This document shows positions 1 to 6,571 of a stretch of DNA of 23,216 nucleotides, one piece after another; positions within the stretch are counted from its first letter, which is position 1; the number at the start of each line of letters is the position of its first letter. Both the position numbers and the translations under genes were made by a program. This DNA comes from Bacillota bacterium. Lineage in GTDB: Bacteria; Bacillota; Clostridia; DSM-8532. The notes beneath the pieces are model-generated. The model was not told the DNA's origin. It saw nothing but the letters and a program-made list of their open reading frames with translations, and searched no databases. The DNA lies in assembly GCA_023459915.1 (NCBI GenBank), contig JAEWSN010000226.1, positions 1 to 23,216 on the forward strand. Reading direction: 5' to 3'.

Positions 1-608
1 CCATCGGTATGAAACGAGCCGCCCTCCATCACCAGCGGTGCGTCGACCCGCAGTCTGCCAAAAGCGGCGAGCACCGCCGGGGCGACGGCGTCATCCAGAT
101 CCCAGGGCGCATACTTCCCGCCCCAGGCATTGAACCGCCAGTTGATCCCGGCCAGCGCGCCCATACGGGTGCGGACGAACGTGGGGCCGTTGTCGCGCAC
201 CCAGGAATCGTTGTGCGGAATCTCCAGGAAGTCGACGGGATGGCGGGAGATGCCCGGCAGGGTCTGCCTGTTGGACGGATGCTGGCTGTTGCAGGGAATC
301 TGGCTCTCGGACAAATTCTGCCTGTCGGCAGCCGCTGCCGCAACCCGCACCTGTTCGCGCACCTCCTGTGTCCGATTCGGATTCACCAGCACCGTCACCG
401 GCTCGAACTCGGCGATGGCCGCCACCATGGCGGCGTATCCCGCGCACACCCGCACATAATCCGCCGGCTGGCACATGGAGTCCTGTACCGGCCAACTTAC
501 GAGGGTCCGTTCATGACGCGCCCATTCCGGGGGCATCCAATAGGGGAACTGTTCCTGTCCGCGGTTGTTTGCGGACGCCTTGGTTGAAGCATCGGGATTC
601 TGTGTCAT
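1..608 (-). CDS. aguA: Agmatine deiminase, N-terminal part (cut by window start)
   Basis: Agmatine deiminase hydrolyses agmatine to N-carbamoylputrescine and ammonia in the cytoplasm. About 202 N-terminal residues are visible; the C-terminal part with the catalytic cysteine lies outside the window. Family motifs seen are MPPEWARHERTLVSWP near residue 25, EIPHNDSWVRDNGPTFV, NWRFNAWGGKYAPWDLDD and, at the very edge, VMEGGSFHTDG. The start at 608 follows GGAAAGGA at suitable spacing and lies 22 bp after the esterase stop, so the two are probably co-transcribed. Between the first and second motif is an extra segment of about 25-30 residues built of degenerate six-residue units ending in Gln, which I do not expect in this family. 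A peptidyl-arginine deiminase-like relative with another guanidino substrate is possible, but the aguA pattern fits best. Confidence 0.9.
   Translation of the reverse strand, partial: MTQNPDASTKASANNRGQEQFPYWMPPEWARHERTLVSWPVQDSMCQPADYVRVCAGYAAMVAAIAEFEPVTVLVNPNRTQEVREQVRVAAAAADRQNLSESQIPCNSQHPSNRQTLPGISRHPVDFLEIPHNDSWVRDNGPTFVRTRMGALAGINWRFNAWGGKYAPWDLDDAVAPAVLAAFGRLRVDAPLVMEGGSFHTD
264..335. repeat. Degenerate 18-bp tandem repeat, four copies, inside aguA
   Basis: Four consecutive 18-base units begin at 264, 282, 300 and 318. Each starts CTGSCTSTYG, and the first three share a loose GGACRRAT-like tail. On the coding (minus) strand they give hexapeptides ending in Gln (…DRQ, NLSESQ, IPCNSQ, HPSNRQ). 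The unit is a multiple of three, so copy changes keep the frame. It sits in a loop between conserved deiminase motifs. Confidence 0.75.
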
Positions 609-630
609 GGCTGTCCTTTCCGGGCTGCCC

Positions 631-1983
631 TCAATCCGGCACCTGTCCCATCCCAATTGTCCCATTGATGCGCAGCACCCGGCCGGCATCCGGACGGTAG
701 GGCTCCCACTCGGGAAGCCCCCTGCCGTTGGGGTCCCCGGTGCGGATGAAATTCGTCCAATACGCGGCGACCTGTTCGGAAATTCGGTAGTCCACCGGCT
801 CGAACGGGCGCCAGCTGTGTGTGAGCGTTTCGAAGACATACCAGAGCTCACCGGAATGGAACGCGCCTGCCTCGTCTCCAGGCAGCTTACGCTCAAAATG
901 GTATACATGAACGGGGATGCCGCGCGCCACACATGCGTCTTCCACCCAGCCGAGCGTGTCCGGCCACATGCGGGAGAGCATGGGCGTGCCGCGTGAAATC
1001 AACGCGAATTCGTCGGCCATGGCGCCCACCAGAATCGCCCCGGGGTGGATGTGGGGGATGTGCTGCTCGTGATCCGGCTCCGGCATACCCGTGCCAATCA
1101 GGTGGCCGTCCCAGTGGATGCCGCATCCCGCCTCCGGATTGGCGCCCACATGGTCAAGCCAGGCTTCCATCAGTGCCGGTCCCGGCATGGCCCGAAGGGC
1201 GGAGAGGGACTTGATGCCAAGCGCCTGGACAAAGGCCTGCCCGTTCTTGAGACTGTGGGTTACCCGCATCGGCCTTCTGGACCGGTTGAGGCCGGCACCG
1301 CTCTGCAGGATGGCCTGGGAAAACAGGCCCTCGGCCAACGGGGATTCCGTGAGCAGCTGCACGCTCCGGGCACCCGCCGACTGACCGAAGATGGTGACCC
1401 GTTCGGGATTTCCGCCAAACGCCCCGATATTGTCGCGAATCCATGTCAGCGCCGCCATCTGGTCGTACAGGCCATAATTGCCGCTCAGCCCCTGCGGATC
1501 CTCTTCGGCCAGCCAGGGGTGATCGAAAAAGCCGAAGACATTGAGCCGGTACTGGATGGTGACCAGCACCACCCCGCGCCGGCAAAAGCCTGCGCCATCA
1601 AATTCAATTTCGTGGCCATACCCGTTGTTGAACGCGCCGCCATGAATCCAGCAGGCCACGGGATATCCGCCTGCCGGGGCGGGTTCGGTCGGCGTCCAGA
1701 TGTTGAGATACAGGCAGTCCTCGCGCATGGCTTGCTGCCACGAGGTGTCCTGATAAAACTCTTTTCCATAAAACGTGTCCGGCAGGTTTCCCGGCTGCAG
1801 ACAGGGCGCGGCAAACTGCTCCGCCCGCAACACGCCTTCCCAACCCGGATGCGGCTGCGGCCGCTTCCAGCGCAGAGGGCCCACCGGCGCGGCCGCAAAC
1901 GGGATGCCCCGGTATTCCATGTGGCCCGGAAACGCCAGGCCTGTCAGTTTTCCCTGTCGGAGCTCAACCACGGTCTCTCCCAT
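631..1983 (-). CDS. Type-B carboxylesterase (para-nitrobenzyl esterase family)
   Basis: This is an alpha/beta-hydrolase of the carboxylesterase type B family, about 450 residues, expected to hydrolyse carboxylic esters; the natural substrate is unknown. The start at 1983 (MGETVVELRQGKLTG) follows CGGAGG at good spacing; upstream in-frame codons lack a binding site and do not look like family sequence. Motifs are YRGIPFAAAPVGPLRWKRPQ near 24-43, EDCLYLNIWTP at 88-98, the oxyanion-hole HGGAF at 114-118 and the nucleophile elbow GQSAGA with Ser202, where Gln replaces the usual Glu. Glu325 in ADEF and His376 in HSGELWYVF complete the triad. Only about 50 residues separate Glu325 and His376, shorter than in typical relatives, suggesting a trimmed lid. 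No signal peptide is seen. It precedes aguA by 22 bp. Confidence 0.9.
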   Translation of the reverse strand: MGETVVELRQGKLTGLAFPGHMEYRGIPFAAAPVGPLRWKRPQPHPGWEGVLRAEQFAAPCLQPGNLPDTFYGKEFYQDTSWQQAMREDCLYLNIWTPTEPAPAGGYPVACWIHGGAFNNGYGHEIEFDGAGFCRRGVVLVTIQYRLNVFGFFDHPWLAEEDPQGLSGNYGLYDQMAALTWIRDNIGAFGGNPERVTIFGQSAGARSVQLLTESPLAEGLFSQAILQSGAGLNRSRRPMRVTHSLKNGQAFVQALGIKSLSALRAMPGPALMEAWLDHVGANPEAGCGIHWDGHLIGTGMPEPDHEQHIPHIHPGAILVGAMADEFALISRGTPMLSRMWPDTLGWVEDACVARGIPVHVYHFERKLPGDEAGAFHSGELWYVFETLTHSWRPFEPVDYRISEQVAAYWTNFIRTGDPNGRGLPEWEPYRPDAGRVLRINGTIGMGQVPD

Positions 1984-2018
1984 TCCACACCTCCGGTGCC
2001 ACTTGGCACACCCCCATG

Positions 2019-2045
2019 ATATTACGCCGGGCCCCATGCCGGCAA
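2019..2045 (-). promoter_or_regulatory. Weak candidate promoter for the esterase gene
   Basis: On the minus strand TTGCCG (2040-2045) and TAATAT (2019-2024) are separated by 15 bp, upstream of the esterase start. The spacing is short and the match moderate. It is the best candidate in the 135-bp gap after the AbrB gene; read-through from upstream is also possible. Confidence 0.25.
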
Positions 2046-2118
2046 CGCCCTCTTGCCACAAGCCGCGTCTGTTTCCCCGCACGAAGGACAAGACAAGGCG
2101 GACGCCCAAGCCCGAGTC

Positions 2119-3213
2119 CTACATGGACAGGCGCGTCACAATGCCCAGCATGGTGGGGAACAGCAAAATGACAAAAATGAGCCGAATGGTCTGCATCACG
2201 GCGATTTTCGCCGTGTCCGAGCCGAGTTCCTCCGACAGCAGGGACATCTCCTGAACGCCACCCGGCGTGCCCGACAGCAGGCAGACTGCCAAATCCAGCT
2301 TGAACAGCCGGTGCATCAGCCACGCCATGACAAAGACGAACAGGTAGATGCCCACCGCCATGATGAGGGCGGGGACAATGAGATTGGGCATGTTGGCCAC
2401 CCGCTCCCGGTCGATGCCGATGCCGATATACGCGCCGGCCAGCACCTGCAGCAGAAATTTCAGGCTGTTGGGGAACCTGACCGTGCCCCGGAGAATGCAA
2501 TAGACAGCGGACGCAAGCATGCCGCCCGTCAGCGCGCCGGCCGTGATGCCCAGCCAGCGGAAAAACAGCCCGCCCGCCGCGGCGATGCCGAGCAGCAGCA
2601 ACAGGCGGACAGGGAATTCCCGGTTGGCTGCCACAGCCGCGTCGCCCGGATGGACCACCGTCACGGGCTCCTCCACATCGGAGGAAACCATCACCGTCTC
2701 GTGCTGGCCGCGATACCCCCTTTTCTGGAGCAGCTTTTTGAACACGGGCGGCATGGTCAGGATGATCACGAGAATCCGGAACATCTGCAGAATGCCGACA
2801 TACGCGGGTTCAGCCCCCAGCTCCGCCGAAATGAGCGCCATGTCGGCCATGCCGCCGGGGGCGCTGGCGAACAGCGCGGTTGCCACATCCAACCCGCCGA
2901 CACGGTGCATCAACGTGCCGAACAGCAGGTTGAACCCCGCCATGCCCACCAGCATGAACAGGGTGGGAAAAATGATGGTGCGCAGCGACAGGAAGTCCTT
3001 TTTGCCGATGCGGCTGCCAATCATGGCGCCGCTGACCAGCTGGATGGCCACCCGCAGGTCTGCATAAAAGAAGGCACGCTCAAACAGCAGATTCACCATC
3101 ACGGTGCCGATCACCGCGCCCACCAGCGCGCCGGCAGGCAACTTCAAACGAAAGCCGATGGTTCCGAACACAAACGAGAACAACAGGGTCAGCGCGAAAT
3201 TCGCCAAATCCAT
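2119..3213 (-). CDS. AbrB-family integral membrane protein (PF05145 type)
   Basis: The 364-residue protein is almost wholly hydrophobic and has the two-fold repeat of the AbrB membrane family, often annotated 'putative ammonia monooxygenase' or 'AbrB duplication'. The name is misleading: it is unrelated to the AbrB transition-state regulator or to true ammonia monooxygenase. The paired signature is APGGMADMALISAELGA in the first half and GTPGGVQEMSLLSEELGSD in the second. About ten membrane segments are likely, with a short charged linker in the middle (KKLLQKRGYRGQHETVMV). The start at 3213 follows TGGAG. Family members are thought to be transporters, but substrates are largely unknown. It lies between sugar isomerase-like genes and the esterase, so export or import of a metabolite of this operon is a reasonable inference only. 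Confidence 0.85.
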   Translation of the reverse strand: MDLANFALTLLFSFVFGTIGFRLKLPAGALVGAVIGTVMVNLLFERAFFYADLRVAIQLVSGAMIGSRIGKKDFLSLRTIIFPTLFMLVGMAGFNLLFGTLMHRVGGLDVATALFASAPGGMADMALISAELGAEPAYVGILQMFRILVIILTMPPVFKKLLQKRGYRGQHETVMVSSDVEEPVTVVHPGDAAVAANREFPVRLLLLLGIAAAGGLFFRWLGITAGALTGGMLASAVYCILRGTVRFPNSLKFLLQVLAGAYIGIGIDRERVANMPNLIVPALIMAVGIYLFVFVMAWLMHRLFKLDLAVCLLSGTPGGVQEMSLLSEELGSDTAKIAVMQTIRLIFVILLFPTMLGIVTRLSM

Positions 3214-3253
3214 TCACACACTCCAGGGAAATCGGTTTTGTTTTTCCGGCGCT

Positions 3254-3340
3254 TCAGGGCCCATCCGGGCAGGGCTGTGCTCCCCTCACGGCCCGCAGCC
3301 TGGATATTCGGCCTCGTCAGGCCCTATCCGCGCAGGTTTG
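3254..3340. repeat. Imperfect direct repeat after the second TIM-barrel gene, with small stem-loop
   Basis: A segment near 3254-3277 (TCAGGGCCCATCCGGGCAGG) reappears imperfectly at 3317-3340, where it overlaps the end of the TIM-barrel gene. Directly after that gene's stop, GGCCT-CGTC-AGGCC (3310-3323) can form a five-base-pair hairpin without a following T run. It may slow decay or attenuate transcription between the TIM-barrel and AbrB genes; it is not a convincing terminator. Confidence 0.4.
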
Positions 3341-4199
3341 CGGCATCTTCGAGACGACGGTAGGCTTGTGCGACCAGCATGACGATTTCCTCGGTGGTCC
3401 GGCCGGCCTCATTCGCGCTCAACGGCCGCATCGGTTCGCACATCACAGGTCCGGCATAGCCGGCCTTCTGGAAAAGGGCATACGGGGCGGCCGCGTCGAT
3501 CACGCCGTTGTCCAGCGGCAATGCCCGCTCCAGATCCTGCTGCTGTTCCCGGGTTCTGCCCGGCAAGCCGTCATTGACATGGAAATTGACCATCCGGTTC
3601 ACATGCTGCGCGGCCAGAAAGAGATCTCCCTGCTCCTGATCGCTGCCGGTGTACCAGTGATAGATGTCGAACACAAATCCGCAGCGCCGGTCCACGCTGT
3701 CCGCCAGGGCCAGAATGCCGGGCAGGGTGTGGAAAAAGGGGTACTGAAAGCTGTCGCGCAGTGGCACCGGCCCAAGAAACTCGAGGCCATACTGGATGCC
3801 GGCATCGTGAAGGGCGCGCCAGACCCGCCGGATTCGGACGGACAGCCAGTCGAAGTTTTCCTGATACGCGCGGGTGTTGCTGCCGTTCCAGACATGGTTG
3901 TACGCATACCGGACGCCCATGCGTTCCCCCGTGTCCGCCCAGCGTTTCAGGGTTTCCAGCCCCTTGTCGAACATATCGTCCGTGACATCCTCGGCATAAA
4001 AGTCGACCGGTGTGGGCAGCAGGCTCCACTGCAGGCCATTGTCGCGCAGCAGCCCGGTTGCCTCCATGGCCTTGGGCGAATCTGTCAACAGGGACACCGG
4101 CACATGGACACCCCCGATGCCATGCTTTCTCAGCAGGGGCACAAGTGTCTCCAGCGGCTCTTTCACCCCAAAATGATTTGCGTCAAATACGGTATACAT
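3324..4199 (-). CDS. Xylose isomerase-like TIM-barrel protein, sugar phosphate isomerase/epimerase family
   Basis: This 291-residue cytoplasmic TIM-barrel protein belongs to the AP-endonuclease-2 / xylose isomerase-like superfamily (IolE/IolI-type). Members use a divalent metal to isomerise, epimerise or dehydrate sugars and polyols. The four expected metal ligands are visible at strand ends: Glu140 (YGLEFLGP), Asp178 (FVFDIYHWY), His207 (MVNFHVNDG) and Glu255 (PVMCEPM). The start at 4199 follows GGGAGG. It begins 15 bp after the stop of a second TIM-barrel gene, so the two are one operon and possibly act in successive steps or on related substrates. Exact substrate cannot be read from sequence; inosose dehydratase or ketose epimerase-like activities are candidates. 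Confidence 0.85.
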   Translation of the reverse strand: MYTVFDANHFGVKEPLETLVPLLRKHGIGGVHVPVSLLTDSPKAMEATGLLRDNGLQWSLLPTPVDFYAEDVTDDMFDKGLETLKRWADTGERMGVRYAYNHVWNGSNTRAYQENFDWLSVRIRRVWRALHDAGIQYGLEFLGPVPLRDSFQYPFFHTLPGILALADSVDRRCGFVFDIYHWYTGSDQEQGDLFLAAQHVNRMVNFHVNDGLPGRTREQQQDLERALPLDNGVIDAAAPYALFQKAGYAGPVMCEPMRPLSANEAGRTTEEIVMLVAQAYRRLEDAANLRG

Positions 4200-4214
4200 T
4201 GCTGTTCCTCCCTT

Positions 4215-5069
4215 TCATTTCCCCGCCATCTCCATGGCGGCACGCATGCGCGCCACAGACGGCGCGAATCCGGATTCGTCATGGATGCCGTGAAGAATGA
4301 GTCCGCCCCGGTAGCCATATTCCCTGAGCCGTGAAAAGTAATGCGGATAGTCCACAATCCCGAGGCCCGGCTCGGTGAACCGCACCTCATCGGCGGCAAG
4401 CACGTCCTTGCCATGCGCCAGCACAATGTCCTGTCCAAGCAACGCAAAGGCCCGGTCAATGGTGGGCCTCACGTTCTCCGCCCGGGCGGTTCCCGCGGGA
4501 AACAGGTTCGCGCAATCCATGATGACCTTCAGCCTGGGGCTGCCGATCTCATCGAGATACCGGCGGGTTTTCTCCACCGTGGCACAGACATTGGACGCCT
4601 CGGTCTCCACGCCAAGCAGCAGGTCATGTTTTTCGGCAAGCGGCAGAATGGCGCGCGTTGACGCGATGAGATCCGACCAGGCCGCTTCCGTCGCGGTGTC
4701 CGGATGCCAGCGCCACATGGAGTCCGGATGCCGGGACCCCGTGCAAATCGTGACGACTTTGCAACGGAGCACGGCACAGGCTTCCGCGATGCGGGCGAAC
4801 CGCTCCTCATACACCGCCCGGCGGTTCGGGTCGGGATCGGCCATGTTGTAGGTGCCGTTCACCGCGACAATCCGAATGCCATGTCGACTGGCCGCATCCG
4901 CCACCTGTTCGGCCTCTCCGGGATGAAGCCGTTCGGGCATTTCCTCGCCATGCGAGGAGACAAAATCGTACTGCATCTGCGTGAAGCCAAGGCGGGCGGC
5001 CTCACGGAACACCTCGTCCACACTGTTTCGCGCAATTTCCGGAGAAAAGGCGCCCATCGCAAAACTCAT
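4215..5069 (-). CDS. Xylose isomerase-like TIM-barrel protein, first gene of minus-strand operon
   Basis: This 284-residue protein is a second, divergent member of the sugar phosphate isomerase/epimerase superfamily. Probable metal ligands are Glu155 (LGVETEAS), Asp185 (KVIMDCANL) and His219 (LAHGKDV). At the fourth position it has His260 (LILHGIHDES) instead of Glu, unlike its neighbour; I recall similar LILHG-type endings in some relatives, so this is probably a subfamily trait. The start at 5069 (MSFAMGAFSPE) follows GGGAGGG at ideal spacing. An in-frame ATG 32 codons upstream (5165) would add a segment ending in a lipobox-like LSGC, but it has no binding site, so I prefer the internal start. 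It lies first in the operon, next to a palindrome-containing divergent promoter region. Confidence 0.85.
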   Translation of the reverse strand: MSFAMGAFSPEIARNSVDEVFREAARLGFTQMQYDFVSSHGEEMPERLHPGEAEQVADAASRHGIRIVAVNGTYNMADPDPNRRAVYEERFARIAEACAVLRCKVVTICTGSRHPDSMWRWHPDTATEAAWSDLIASTRAILPLAEKHDLLLGVETEASNVCATVEKTRRYLDEIGSPRLKVIMDCANLFPAGTARAENVRPTIDRAFALLGQDIVLAHGKDVLAADEVRFTEPGLGIVDYPHYFSRLREYGYRGGLILHGIHDESGFAPSVARMRAAMEMAGK

Positions 5070-5175
5070 GAAACCCTCCCTGTTCACGCAGCCCGACAAC
5101 AGTCCGGCGCACTGGAACCATCCAATCAAAAATGACCCCGCAAGACAATGGTCGAACCATTTCATCCTGCCAATG

Positions 5176-5184
5176 ATCTTATCA
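5176..5184 (-). promoter_or_regulatory. Extended -10 element for the minus-strand operon
   Basis: On the minus strand TGA followed by TAAGAT forms an extended -10 element. No good -35 is visible; that zone is occupied by the palindrome at 5190-5221. Transcription would start near 5169, giving about 100 bases of leader to the preferred start at 5069. Confidence 0.45.
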
Positions 5185-5189
5185 CATCC

Positions 5190-5221
5190 GGGGTCAGACC
5201 CCATTGATGGGGTCTGACCCC
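5190..5221. promoter_or_regulatory. Perfect palindrome in divergent promoter region, probable operator
   Basis: Arms of 15 bases (GGGGTCAGACCCCAT and its exact complement) are separated by TG. Each arm contains the 13-base element GGGGTCWGACCCC, itself a palindrome around one base, so this is an inverted pair of palindromes. It covers the -35 zones of both flanking extended -10 elements, leaving gaps of 5 and 6 bases. That geometry suggests one regulator controlling both directions. A dispersed REP-like element or bidirectional terminator is the alternative; no T run follows on either strand. Confidence 0.7.
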
Positions 5222-5227
5222 ATTCGA

Positions 5228-5236
5228 TGATATAAT
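5228..5236 (+). promoter_or_regulatory. Extended -10 promoter for the aldo/keto reductase gene
   Basis: TGA followed by consensus TATAAT gives a strong extended -10 element. The -35 zone falls in the palindrome and has no good match, as expected for an extended -10 promoter. Start of transcription near 5243 would give a leader of about 37 bases to the start codon at 5280. Confidence 0.7.
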
Positions 5237-5279
5237 GGAACGGCGCGCCGAGGAACCGGTGCGGCATCAAGGAGTGTCT

Positions 5280-6509
5280 ATGCAATACAGAACCTTTGGG
5301 AAAACAGGCGAATCGGTCTCCATTCTGGGGTATGGCTGCATGCGGCTGCCGCAGCGGCTCGGCCTTGTGGATGAAGCCAGAACGGAACGGCAAATGCTTT
5401 CGGCCATAGAGGCCGGTGTGAACTATTTCGACACAGCCTATATCTACCACGGAGGCCGCAGCGAAACCGTGCTGGGCAACTTCCTGGCAAAGGGGCATCG
5501 GGACAAGGTGTTCATCGCGGACAAAATTCCGCCCTACATGGCATTTTCGCGCCAGGACATGGACAAAATCCTGAACACGCAGCTCGAACGCCTGCGGACG
5601 GATCACATCGATTTCTATCTGGTCCACTCCCTCATGAGCTGGGAATCCTGGACGGATTTTCGCGCCCTGGGGTTCGACGATTTTGTCCGGGACAACCTGG
5701 CCGCAGGGAAAATCCGGCACATCGGGTTCTCCTGGCACGGCAACAAGGAAGATTTCAAGCGCGTGGTCGACGATTTCGACTGGGAGTTCGTCCAGATTCA
5801 ATACAACTACCTTGACGAAGCCTACCAGGCCGGTCGGGAAGGCCTGGCCCACGCGCATGCCAAAGGGCTCGGCGTTTCCATCATGGAACCTTTGCGCGGC
5901 GGTCTGCTGTCCGGGCGCATGCCCAAGGAGGCGGCCGACATCATGAGCCGGGCAACGGTGCGCCGCACCGCGGCGGACTGGGCATTCAACTGGATCTGGG
6001 ATCAGCCGGAGGTCTCGCTGCTCCTGTCGGGCATGAACGAGGAGTCGCATATTGCGGAAAACCTCGCCCTCGCGGAAAAGGCGAAGCCCGGCCAGTTCAA
6101 GGACGGCGATCATGCCGTCATCCGGCTGGTGCGGGACGCCTTCAAAAAACGCATGAAGGTCGACTGCACGGGCTGCGGCTACTGCATGCCCTGTCCCTTC
6201 GGCGTGGACATCCCGGCCGTCTTTGCCGACTGGAACGCGTACAGCCTGTTCGGGTCCAAACGCCTGAAGCTCGCCCACATGCTGATGACCAGCGGCGCGA
6301 CCGGCGGCAATCCGTCCCATGCCGGCATGTGTCGAAACTGCGGCAAATGCGAGCCGAAATGCCCGCAGCACATTCCCATCCGTGCCAAGCTCAGGGAAGC
6401 CCACAAGGAGCTGTATGTGCCCGCGCTCAAGCCCGTGGTTGCGCTGGTTCGGGCATACACACGGCTGCGGACCCGGTCGGGAACCAAAGGCACACAGGCA
6501 GGAAAATGA
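5280..6509 (+). CDS. Aldo/keto reductase with C-terminal two-cluster ferredoxin-like domain
   Basis: A 409-residue oxidoreductase. The N-terminal aldo/keto reductase barrel carries the catalytic tetrad Asp51 and Tyr56 (FDTAYIYHGG), Lys82 (IADKIPP) and His116 (FYLVHSLMS). The C-terminal part has two cysteine sets suitable for 4Fe-4S clusters: Cys296, 299, 302 and 305 (CTGCGYCMPCP) and Cys351, 354, 357 and 361 (CRNCGKCEPKCP). This architecture is common in anaerobic Bacillota, where physiological substrates are mostly unknown; electron transfer between a carbonyl substrate and a cluster-dependent partner is an inference. The start at 5280 follows AAGGAG; an upstream in-frame ATG at 5235 lies before the predicted transcription start. 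It is the first gene of the plus-strand group and diverges from the TIM-barrel operon. Confidence 0.93.
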   Translation: MQYRTFGKTGESVSILGYGCMRLPQRLGLVDEARTERQMLSAIEAGVNYFDTAYIYHGGRSETVLGNFLAKGHRDKVFIADKIPPYMAFSRQDMDKILNTQLERLRTDHIDFYLVHSLMSWESWTDFRALGFDDFVRDNLAAGKIRHIGFSWHGNKEDFKRVVDDFDWEFVQIQYNYLDEAYQAGREGLAHAHAKGLGVSIMEPLRGGLLSGRMPKEAADIMSRATVRRTAADWAFNWIWDQPEVSLLLSGMNEESHIAENLALAEKAKPGQFKDGDHAVIRLVRDAFKKRMKVDCTGCGYCMPCPFGVDIPAVFADWNAYSLFGSKRLKLAHMLMTSGATGGNPSHAGMCRNCGKCEPKCPQHIPIRAKLREAHKELYVPALKPVVALVRAYTRLRTRSGTKGTQAGK

Positions 6510-6571
6510 CAGGCCGGCCGCCAGCCTGCTTTCCGGCCAACCGGGAGCCAATGAAAAGGAGCGCTTAGCCA

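Noticed and set aside
1045..3363. Plus-strand open frames opposite the esterase and AbrB genes
   Set aside because: His/Gln-rich composition typical of the complement of GC-rich genes; the minus-strand products have clear family motifs.
5190..5221. Rho-independent terminator
   Set aside because: The hairpin is strong but no T run follows on either strand, and it lies between divergent gene starts where no transcript should end.
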